Shown piece after piece: positions 1 to 6,852 of a DNA stretch of 9,966 bases. The position numbers and the translations under genes were made by a program. Numbering within the stretch: position 1 is the stretch's first letter; each line of letters opens with the position of its first letter. The notes under the pieces were generated by a model that was not told the DNA's origin, did not search any database, and was given only the letters and a program-made list of their open reading frames with translations. The stretch spans positions 1 through 9,966 of the forward strand of contig DQCL01000025.1 of the NCBI GenBank assembly GCA_003533975.1, in the 5' to 3' direction. The DNA comes from Octadecabacter sp. (lineage in GTDB: Bacteria; Pseudomonadota; Alphaproteobacteria; Rhodobacterales; Rhodobacteraceae).

Positions 1-1
1 T

Positions 2-2230
2 GTGCCGACTGCGGCCCCGACAACCCTGACCAGTGCTGCGGGTGTCGGCGACGGCAACGACACTTATTTCGGTGGCACTGGAGACGATCTGGTCGTTTTG
101 GGTGGCGGTAACAGCAGTGGAAACGCCGTTACAGATAGCGCAACCTTGGGCGAAGGCGATAACTATGCGATGGGCGATTCCGGCCGGATCAGCATCACGT
201 TGGGCGTGGATGGATCGCAAGCGGTCTCTTTGGTGTCCGATCCTGTGGTCGTGGGCAACAACGACGGCATTGACCAGATCACGGCAGGCAGCAGCGATGA
301 CTTTGTGGTGCTGGGTGGCGGCGGAGACATCGCGAACCTTGGCGACGGCGCGACCTACGTGCTGGCCTCGTCGGGGTCCTTGAATACAACATCCGCATCA
401 GACGGCCGCCTAACGGTCAGAATTATGTCGGCTGATGTGGTTGTGGGCGCCACGGACGGCGATGACACAATCACGGCCGGTTTGGGTGACGACTTCGTCG
501 TGCTCGGCCTTGGCGCGGATACCGCCAATTTGGGTGACGGCACAGTGCACATCATCGGCGGTGAAGGCACATTGGATTTCGCAACGACAGCTGCGGGCGA
601 ACGTATCTTGGATATGACGAGCCAATTGGCGGTTCTTGGCAGTCTGGATGGAAATGAAACCATCACGGCTGGCAACGGCGACGATTTCATAATCCTTGGT
701 CTTGGCGATGACCATGTCGAGGCAGGCGATGGAGAAAACCGCGTGCTCGGCGATCAGGGACGAATGTCTTTGGACACGGCCGCTGGTTCCGAAAGCTTGA
801 CGTTCCTGTCCCCCAACCTTGGGGGCAATGACACCGTCTATGGTGGTGCGGACATTGATATCGTCCTGCTCAGCCAAGGCGATGATCTTGCCGAAACCTT
901 TGACGGGGACGATCTGATTGCCGGCGACAACGCCACTGTGACCAAGAACCAGAACACTGGTGTGCATGTTCTTGAAGCCGACACACTGCCCTTTGGCGGA
1001 GACGATGTAATTCGATCCGGAGAGGGTGACGATCTGATCGTTGGCTCATTCGGCGCGGATACAATTGAAACCGGCGCCGGCGATGATTTTGCGCTGGGTG
1101 ATCTCGGGAACCTCACGTTCCGAAATGCAACGGACGTCGAAACGCTGACCTATACGACAGTTGATGTCGGAGGGGGTGATATCATCTCGGCAAGTGGTGC
1201 GGGGTCCAACATCCTGATCGGGCAGTTCGGCGATGACGTTTTGCTTGGCGCGGACGATGACGATCTGCTGATTGGCGATCTAAGCGAGTTGCAGTTGAGC
1301 AGCGTTGCCGATGTCCTGCCGGGTCAGTCCCATTTGGAGCGCATCGAAGCGGTCGTTTCGATCCGTCCCGACCTTGGGTTTGACGATACCCTTAATGGGG
1401 CTGGCGGCAATGATCTGCTGATTGGCGGCTTTGGCGGTGACAGCCTACTTGGCGGTGACGGGCAGGATTTCTTGTTTGGTGACACCGTAGATGCGCGTCG
1501 CAACTATGATGTCGCGACACAGACAGAAACGTTGGAGCTAGACACGAACTTTGCCTTTGTAACCGGCGGGCATGACATCATGGACGGTCAGGCGGGGGCG
1601 GATGTCGTGATTGGCGGCCTTGGAACCGACCTGTTCTTTGGCAACACGCAAACCGACATTCTGGCGGGCGACGCCTTCACTGCGAAATACATCACCTACT
1701 TCCCCACTGGGCTTGTAGGAGAAACTCCGTTTAGACAGGTCGATGAAGTGAACTTTGCGGCGTTCTCACCTGTCGACCTTTTGACCAGTGAACAGGTTTT
1801 GACCTCACTGGGGGTCTTCGAAAAAGACCGCGCAACGCCAGACCCAGACGCTTTTGACCCAGCTGGGCTGCGCACCAACCTGGCGATACCGGCATCCCAA
1901 CCCATTGAGAGCACCCAGGGGATGGAGACCGATCCGCTCCTATTCCTGCGCGTCATTGAGGGCTTTTTCGAGGACGAAGACATCATCCGCCGCATTTCCG
2001 AGACCGTCTATTTTGGGGTCAATCTTGAATTGGCCGCCGAAGACTTGCTCGAGGCCTTCCGCATCTATCTGCTGGAGCAAGGTATTTCGGAGCTCGAAAT
2101 TAATATGGTGCTATTCGAAGCGATGTTGCGTCGTGTCTTGGATGACGCCGGCGAGTCTCCCGCCCCGACGACGGACGTTGTCGTGCCTGCTGCTGAAAGC
2201 AGCGTGGCTATCGCGCCGCCGCCGACCTAA
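2..2230 (+). CDS. Giant RTX-type calcium-binding protein, C-terminal part (5' end outside window)
   Basis: The reading frame is open from the first bases, and RTX-like repeats begin within about 20 residues, so the gene continues upstream; the GTG at base 2 is not a credible start. Residues about 17-557 hold degenerate hemolysin-type calcium-binding blocks (GxGDDxxxLG, GGxGxDxLxGG) arranged in nine larger units of about 58-71 residues. Asp and Gly are very frequent and Cys is absent, as expected for an exported protein that folds on binding external calcium. Residues about 560-742 lack RTX motifs: a mixed segment, an acidic probably helical stretch (about 645-715), then an Ala/Pro/Val-rich tail. 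The stop (TAA) is 18 bp before the GTG start of the adaptor gene, so the protein is co-transcribed with its probable export machinery. Likely role, inferred: very large secreted or surface-displayed protein (adhesin, matrix or S-layer-like). A toxin or enzyme domain upstream cannot be excluded. Confidence 0.85.
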   Translation: MPTAAPTTLTSAAGVGDGNDTYFGGTGDDLVVLGGGNSSGNAVTDSATLGEGDNYAMGDSGRISITLGVDGSQAVSLVSDPVVVGNNDGIDQITAGSSDDFVVLGGGGDIANLGDGATYVLASSGSLNTTSASDGRLTVRIMSADVVVGATDGDDTITAGLGDDFVVLGLGADTANLGDGTVHIIGGEGTLDFATTAAGERILDMTSQLAVLGSLDGNETITAGNGDDFIILGLGDDHVEAGDGENRVLGDQGRMSLDTAAGSESLTFLSPNLGGNDTVYGGADIDIVLLSQGDDLAETFDGDDLIAGDNATVTKNQNTGVHVLEADTLPFGGDDVIRSGEGDDLIVGSFGADTIETGAGDDFALGDLGNLTFRNATDVETLTYTTVDVGGGDIISASGAGSNILIGQFGDDVLLGADDDDLLIGDLSELQLSSVADVLPGQSHLERIEAVVSIRPDLGFDDTLNGAGGNDLLIGGFGGDSLLGGDGQDFLFGDTVDARRNYDVATQTETLELDTNFAFVTGGHDIMDGQAGADVVIGGLGTDLFFGNTQTDILAGDAFTAKYITYFPTGLVGETPFRQVDEVNFAAFSPVDLLTSEQVLTSLGVFEKDRATPDPDAFDPAGLRTNLAIPASQPIESTQGMETDPLLFLRVIEGFFEDEDIIRRISETVYFGVNLELAAEDLLEAFRIYLLEQGISELEINMVLFEAMLRRVLDDAGESPAPTTDVVVPAAESSVAIAPPPT
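50..1672 (+). repeat. Nine degenerate long-period RTX repeat units in the coding sequence
   Basis: At protein level, units begin near residues 17, 88, 152, 216, 275, 333, 391, 459 and 522 (spacing about 58-71). Each begins with a (D/G)GxDxIxxG-like block followed by GDDxvxLG, and most continue with a second Asp/Gly loop, a GDxG turn and about 25-30 residues of probable beta strand without calcium motifs. Units 2-4 (DGIDQITAG, DGDDTITAG, DGNETITAG) are the most alike and share a 64-residue period. The DNA copies have diverged, so this is an old protein repeat and not a recent tandem duplication. Confidence 0.75.
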
Positions 2231-2233
2231 GCC

Positions 2234-2240
2234 GAGGAAG
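2234..2240 (+). promoter_or_regulatory. Ribosome binding site deciding the start of the adaptor gene
   Basis: GAGGAAG lies 8 nt before the GTG at 2249 but only 2 nt before the in-frame TTG at 2243. The spacing favours GTG 2249 as the true start. Confidence 0.6.
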
Positions 2241-2248
2241 CCTTGCCC

Positions 2249-3805
2249 GTGATTGTAGCACATCCCGAACCTGAGTTCGAAGCCGTCCTGACGGCGGACG
2301 GGTTTGCTCCCTCCGCCCAACGCGAAGGTGCGGTCATGCCACAAATTGCATCAGACCAGCTTGATAAGCTTCGGGGAAACAGGGCCACGGCGCAGAAGAT
2401 TGACGGTTGGGTTCTTTGTGCGGCGCCGATGCCGTCTGGAGCACGGCTCGTTCACGGGTATCGGGGATTACCAAAGGGCGCGGCTCTGTCAGACCTCATC
2501 CGCAATGTCGAGAAAGCGGCGCTCGCCCTGACCGGTTTAGAAACGGACCCACAACCGGACGAAACTGGGAAATTGCGCCAGGCGGCCCTCGCCGTATCAT
2601 CTCTGCCCGTCAAGGAGCGCTTGGGGCACCTCCTTTACGCAGTGCGCGATGCTGGATTTGTCGGCATTCAGGTCCTTGCCGTCATAAAGAACGGCAGAGT
2701 TCGAAAAGTGCATTCTACCAACAAGGCGGCAGTCAATGTGCACGATGAACTGCGCGCGGTGATCGGGGACCACAACGCTGAGGGTGCGCAGCTTGATCTC
2801 GACCTGATCGCAGGCAGCCTTGGCGGGACATCAGGCAGATTGTTCATGCCGGATGATCCTGCGAATGGGCTGGCCTTCTTTGGCGTAGACCTGACACCCG
2901 CATCAAATGCCGCAATGGCCAATCAGCACGACTTCTTTGCCTTGTTGACCGAATTGAACCCAAAAAGGGGGGGCGCGCGGCGCGCGGCGTGGGGGGCTGC
3001 CGGCTTGGCCATTTTGACTGCGGTCGGAATATATCTAGCGATGCCCGCACCTGTTTACGTCTCGAATTTCGCGCGTGCGCAGGCCAGCCAATCAATCACA
3101 GTCGCTTTGCCTTTCGGGGCGTTCCTAGAGCAATCTCTGGTACGACCCGGGCAAATGCTCGAAGAAGGCGAGGTTGCTGCGGTGTTGCGTTCTCCTGAAA
3201 TCGAAAACGGGATCGCAGAGCAGAAGGTGAGCTACAGTCTTGAGCAGATCAATGCACAGGACGCCTTAAATGCGGGCAATTACGGAGAGTTTCAGCTGGC
3301 TGAAAAACGGGCGGAGATAGCGCTCTTGCGTCAGCAGCAGTTCGAAAGCAGGCAGGCGCAACTAACCGTCACCAGCCCTGTCGCCAGCCGTGTCGTAACG
3401 GCGTTACCGGACGGTGACCGCGGGGATTTTCTTGCGGCGGGTTCGCCTGTTGTCACGCTGCAACCGACATCGACGTTCGATCTGATGATTGACGTAGCGC
3501 CACAAGACAGCGCCCTTGTCCAGCCGGGGCAAACCGGTCACGTGTTCTTTCGCGGCCTGAGTGATGAGACCTTTGATCTCGAGGTCTTGTCCACGGCCAC
3601 CCAGATAGTCGACCCAGACACGGGCGAGATGCGCATGATGACCCGCGCGCGCCTGAAAAGTAGCGATCAGACAGGCCTCTTGGTGGGCATGTCTGGCTTC
3701 GCCAAAATTGAAACGCGCACTGCGCCGCGCATCGTCGGATTGACACGGCCCCTTATGAATTACGTGAGGCTGACGCTTTGGAAAACACTTGGCTTCACTT
3801 TCTAA
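2249..3805 (+). CDS. Inner-membrane HlyD-like adaptor with large cytoplasmic N-terminal domain
   Basis: About 518 residues from the GTG at 2249; a TTG at 2243 would add two. Three parts are visible. (1) About 240 N-terminal residues without a signal peptide, predicted cytoplasmic. They include a DGWVLCAAP stretch and an alpha/beta-looking segment (about 110-235) that may be a degenerate GAF domain; this is a weak call. (2) A single membrane span at about 247-266, preceded by a basic cluster (KRGGARR), giving N-in/C-out topology. (3) A periplasmic adaptor domain: two barrel-sandwich halves (about 280-315, with RPGQMLEEGEVAA, and about 372-406, with LTVTSPVASRVV) around a short helical hairpin, then beta-barrel strands ending near 490. 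The VTSPV motif matches the consensus after the hairpin in HlyD/RND adaptors. It probably forms the inner-membrane side of an export channel with the next gene product, whose start it overlaps by 28 bp. The cytoplasmic domain is unusual, because HlyD has only a short cytoplasmic tail. Confidence 0.8.
   Translation: MIVAHPEPEFEAVLTADGFAPSAQREGAVMPQIASDQLDKLRGNRATAQKIDGWVLCAAPMPSGARLVHGYRGLPKGAALSDLIRNVEKAALALTGLETDPQPDETGKLRQAALAVSSLPVKERLGHLLYAVRDAGFVGIQVLAVIKNGRVRKVHSTNKAAVNVHDELRAVIGDHNAEGAQLDLDLIAGSLGGTSGRLFMPDDPANGLAFFGVDLTPASNAAMANQHDFFALLTELNPKRGGARRAAWGAAGLAILTAVGIYLAMPAPVYVSNFARAQASQSITVALPFGAFLEQSLVRPGQMLEEGEVAAVLRSPEIENGIAEQKVSYSLEQINAQDALNAGNYGEFQLAEKRAEIALLRQQQFESRQAQLTVTSPVASRVVTALPDGDRGDFLAAGSPVVTLQPTSTFDLMIDVAPQDSALVQPGQTGHVFFRGLSDETFDLEVLSTATQIVDPDTGEMRMMTRARLKSSDQTGLLVGMSGFAKIETRTAPRIVGLTRPLMNYVRLTLWKTLGFTF
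3765..3769 (+). promoter_or_regulatory. Ribosome binding site for the TTG start of the M50 gene
   Basis: TGAGG inside the end of the adaptor gene lies 8 nt before the TTG at 3778. The first in-frame ATG (3844) would remove 22 residues of a conserved-looking N-terminal domain, so the TTG is preferred. Confidence 0.45.
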
Positions 3806-5727
3806 ACGATCTTGAGATCACCTGTTTTTTCAGCGCGGACGGCATGCGATACGCCGTGCATGAACCCCGCAGCGGCAAGATATTCCTGACCAACAAGGCC
3901 ATTGCGACGCAGCTGACCGCCTTGAAGAACCGCGAAACGGATCCTTCCAAAATCGATCAAGATGCCTTGGCAAAGGTCTATGGGTTTGTCGAGACGGTCC
4001 GCAGCGCTTCGGTGGCAGATCTGACAGCCAAGCCACCCTTCAACCCGTTGTTCATCCGTTGGAAAGGCATTGATCTGGGAAGGTATGATGTAGCCATCGC
4101 ACGCTGGGCCGCACGATTTGGACCATTTGCATGGCCGCTCTTTGCCGGTCTGGTCTTTGGGTGCTTTTTGCTAGGTTTGATCAGCGAATGGGAAATCCTC
4201 GGCGCGGCGACTCGCTCAATCTCCCTTGAAGGTTTGGCAACATTCGCCCTGCTCTCGCCCTTCTTGAAGCTGCCACATGAGCTGGGGCACGCTATGGTGG
4301 CACGCCATTTCAATGTGCCTTTGCGCGGTGCGGGCATCATCTTTGTCGGGCTCTTCCCGTTGCCGTTTGTGGACACGTCGGCCGCCGATATCTGTGCCAA
4401 CCGCACCCAACGTATCCGCATCAGCCTCGCTGGCATCTTCGTTGACTTGTTGATCGCAATGATTGCTTTCGTGGCCTGGCATTTTATCGACGGGGCGTTC
4501 CTGAAAACGATTGCCGTCAATATCTTTGTCTTTAGCAGTCTCAACTCGGTCCTGTTCAACGGCAATCCCGTGATGCGCCTGGACGGGTATTTTGCCTTTT
4601 CCGATTGGATTGGGCATCGCAACCTGTCGAGTGCCTCAGCCCAGATATTCAAGAATGCGCGCACCTATATCGCGACCTTTGGTGGAAACGGGGAGTGGGT
4701 GCAGGGACGCCGGGAACAGGCCTATCTGCTCTATGGTTTGGCGTCTGGCCTTTATAAGATCTACATTCTCTTGACGATCTTGTGGCTGACCTTACCACGT
4801 TTCTTTGGGTTGGGGCTGTTGTTGGTCATATGGGGAGGGTACGCGATGTTCTTCTCGCCAATGCTCAACAAACTACAAGCAGGTACACCGGAGGGGAGGC
4901 AATCCTACGTGGGCAGACGTTTGATATTCTGGGGAGGCGTGGCAGGCGTGGTCTCCGCCTGTCTGTTCATCCCATTGCCTTTCAAGGTGACGGTGCCTGT
5001 GTCCTTGGACACGGCCGGGACATATGCCGTTCAAACCCAGGAAGCCGGAGTCTTGAAAGACATAAGCCCTGGCGGCGATGTCGCGACTGGTGCGGTGTTG
5101 TTTGAGGTCACAAATCTCGTTTTGGACCAAGACATCGAATTGGCACAAGAGAACTTGGCATTCGCAAATCTCATGCGAGATACCGTACTACAAAGTGATG
5201 CCACGCAAAGCCGCATCGCGACAGCGCAACTCGAGGCCCCCGAAACAGAGCTTGAGCTGTTGTTGTCGGGGCGCGATGCGATGCTGGAAACCTCTTCGCA
5301 AAGCGGCCTGTTTCATCCGTCAGCTGACGCGCGCAGAGGTGCTTATTTCGCCGAAGGTTCGCAGTTGGGTTACCTGTTACCTGACGCTGCCCAGAGCGTT
5401 GTCATCGGTCAGTTCCCAGAAAACCACCTTGCGCGATTGCAAGACAGCGACCCAGTGTTTTCGCTTTGGAATGCGGGAGATGTCACAGGCGACGATGCCG
5501 TTGCAAGTATCCGTCTTGTGCAGATCAACCGCCTTTCCGCCGAAACCGGTCAGCGGTCTTATCAATTGATCGCAGATTTGGATGTGGCCCCGCGTGAGCT
5601 GCATGGCCGCCAACAGCTCTTGAAACTGACACTGGAAGACGCACCGCTTTATGTGCACATCTACGATGTCTTCCTGAATTTGCGACGCAGCTACCTCAAC
5701 GCGCGGATTGGCCAGGGGGCCAACTAG
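3778..5727 (+). CDS. Peptidase M50 (site-2 protease-like) membrane protein fused to HlyD-like adaptor domain
   Basis: 649 residues. The zinc site is intact: HELGH at residues 167-171 (catalytic Glu168) inside a hydrophobic segment, and NPVMRLDG at 263-270 giving the third ligand candidate Asp269, about 100 residues later as in site-2 proteases. Residues 1-105 form a soluble N-terminal domain. Membrane spans are likely near 115-135, 150-175, 184-198, 215-260, 318-358 and 381-401. After the last span comes a periplasmic adaptor-like region: a barrel-sandwich half (about 405-445, containing ISPGGDVATGAVLFEV), a short helical hairpin (about 450-505) and beta segments to the end. This resembles proteins annotated as peptide zinc metalloproteases with an HlyD part, which commonly sit beside a separate HlyD gene. 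The preceding adaptor overlaps it by 28 bp, so they are probably translationally coupled and form one complex. Whether it cleaves the RTX substrate, or serves as a translocation platform with protease ancestry, cannot be told from sequence. Confidence 0.88.
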   Translation: MENTWLHFLNDLEITCFFSADGMRYAVHEPRSGKIFLTNKAIATQLTALKNRETDPSKIDQDALAKVYGFVETVRSASVADLTAKPPFNPLFIRWKGIDLGRYDVAIARWAARFGPFAWPLFAGLVFGCFLLGLISEWEILGAATRSISLEGLATFALLSPFLKLPHELGHAMVARHFNVPLRGAGIIFVGLFPLPFVDTSAADICANRTQRIRISLAGIFVDLLIAMIAFVAWHFIDGAFLKTIAVNIFVFSSLNSVLFNGNPVMRLDGYFAFSDWIGHRNLSSASAQIFKNARTYIATFGGNGEWVQGRREQAYLLYGLASGLYKIYILLTILWLTLPRFFGLGLLLVIWGGYAMFFSPMLNKLQAGTPEGRQSYVGRRLIFWGGVAGVVSACLFIPLPFKVTVPVSLDTAGTYAVQTQEAGVLKDISPGGDVATGAVLFEVTNLVLDQDIELAQENLAFANLMRDTVLQSDATQSRIATAQLEAPETELELLLSGRDAMLETSSQSGLFHPSADARRGAYFAEGSQLGYLLPDAAQSVVIGQFPENHLARLQDSDPVFSLWNAGDVTGDDAVASIRLVQINRLSAETGQRSYQLIADLDVAPRELHGRQQLLKLTLEDAPLYVHIYDVFLNLRRSYLNARIGQGAN

Positions 5728-5740
5728 CAAATGGCGCTAG
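5724..5740. terminator. Small inverted repeat between the convergent operons
   Basis: CTAGC (5724-5728) and GCTAG (5736-5740) could pair around a 7-nt loop. The plus-strand stop TAG (5725-5727) and the minus-strand stop (CTA on the plus strand, 5737-5739) each lie in one arm. The stem is only 5 bp and no T-run follows on either side, so termination is uncertain. Confidence 0.25.
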
Positions 5741-6852
5741 AATTGAAAGTTCAGGTTGAGGCTAACGACTTCTTCCTTGTCATAATCGCGACTTTCGATA
5801 GGCTTGGCGACATTCAGCTGTAAGAGCCCAATGGATGTATCCCAATAAACCGCCACTCCGGCCGCGCTGCGCAGGCTATAGGAGTCATCAATCATGCCGG
5901 ATGCCCCGCCAGCGGTTACATCTAGATCCCATAGCGCGCCTGCATCCACAAATGCCCCGAGCGTTATCGCCAGATTGTCGGTTGGCGTGCGCAATTCCAA
6001 AGAAGCCGTCAAGTAGGAATTGCCGCCCAGCGCCGTGTCCACGCCGCCAAGAACATAGTCACGCGGTCCAAGTCCGGAATAAGAGAATCCCCGAGGCGCA
6101 TCGTTGCCAATAAAGGCGCGGTCAACGATGCTCACGTCATCTCCGCCGCGCCCTTCGATCCGGCCCGCGTCGCCCTGAACGGCCAATACCAAACCATAGG
6201 GTAGTTGTGCGTTGTATTGTGCACCAATTTCCGCAGCGACCCATTCCCGATCGCCCGCTGGCGTTGCCCACAGAAAGGAACCGTGAGCGTCAAAGCCTGT
6301 GGCCAATGGGCCGCGAGACGTGAATGTAGAATAGCCGAGGCCAACGCCGACACCAACAGCCGTCGATCCATCCAAGCCTGTCGGGACAAGAGGAGAGACG
6401 CTCGGCCCAAGGTTGCCAAGACTATCAGATTGCCAGAACAGCTGTGCATCATACCGCAGCCCGCTATTGGTTTCGGCCCCCACGGTCACATTCGCCCCAA
6501 AATGCTCCATGGAATAGGTTTGTGAGGTCCAGTCCGTTGTTTGACCCTCCAAGACCACCCGAACGAACGTTTGGGTGCCAAGGGCTGTGTCTCCAAGCGC
6601 GTAGGTCTTGCTAACGCGCGCATTGAACGCGCCGCCATCCTCTCCGGCTTGATGGCCCAAAGACAGATCAATTCCGGACCCGAGCAGGTCATCTGCTTCC
6701 AGACCGACAAAGGCCAGTCCGCCACGCAAGGACGAGTAGCTTGCCCCCGTGGTAAGGCTCGCGCTTCCGCCGTCTTGCGCCAAAACCGGCGCGCCCCAAA
6801 GCGCTGCAATCAGACTTGATGCAGTGCAAAAATGGTTAATCCAAGCGGGCAC
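5737..6852 (-). CDS. POTRA-less Omp85/BamA-type outer-membrane beta-barrel
   Basis: 371 residues. Start is a GTG directly abutting the stop of the upstream adaptor gene, backed by a strong ribosome binding site (GGAGGGG, 6 nt before). An N-terminal signal peptide is clear: hydrophobic SSLIAALWGAPVLA, probable cleavage after Ala25 before QDGG. The mature part is about 346 residues, roughly the size of a BamA 16-strand barrel, and consists of alternating amphipathic strands and Gly/Asp turns. Hallmarks of the Omp85 surface-antigen domain are present: FIGNDAPRGFSYSGLGPRD around 248-265, with Arg254-Gly255-Phe256 matching the conserved loop-6 RGF motif; FVDAGALWD at 301-309; SAAGVAVYWDTSIGLLQLN at 329-347; and a terminal Phe within NLNFQF, a typical BAM recognition signal. 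No POTRA domain lies between signal and barrel. Third gene of the tolC-adaptor operon, so probably an accessory for outer-membrane passage, assembly or anchoring of the RTX protein. Its role is inferred. Confidence 0.82.
   Translation of the reverse strand: MPAWINHFCTASSLIAALWGAPVLAQDGGSASLTTGASYSSLRGGLAFVGLEADDLLGSGIDLSLGHQAGEDGGAFNARVSKTYALGDTALGTQTFVRVVLEGQTTDWTSQTYSMEHFGANVTVGAETNSGLRYDAQLFWQSDSLGNLGPSVSPLVPTGLDGSTAVGVGVGLGYSTFTSRGPLATGFDAHGSFLWATPAGDREWVAAEIGAQYNAQLPYGLVLAVQGDAGRIEGRGGDDVSIVDRAFIGNDAPRGFSYSGLGPRDYVLGGVDTALGGNSYLTASLELRTPTDNLAITLGAFVDAGALWDLDVTAGGASGMIDDSYSLRSAAGVAVYWDTSIGLLQLNVAKPIESRDYDKEEVVSLNLNFQF

Noticed and set aside
410..967. Long minus-strand open frame (185 codons) opposite the RTX repeats, with similar ones at 355-690 and 838-1116
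   Set aside because: The RTX frame has clear motifs throughout; long antisense frames are a usual by-product of GC-rich Asp/Gly repeat codons. No ribosome binding site or recognisable domain.
50..1672. CRISPR-like or satellite DNA reading of the periodic region
   Set aside because: The period is visible in protein sequence only, DNA copies are diverged, and the frame stays open throughout.
3978..4664. Minus-strand open frame of 228 codons opposite the M50 gene
   Set aside because: It overlaps the HELGH and LDG coding region of a convincing gene, and its product is a basic composition without a recognisable fold.
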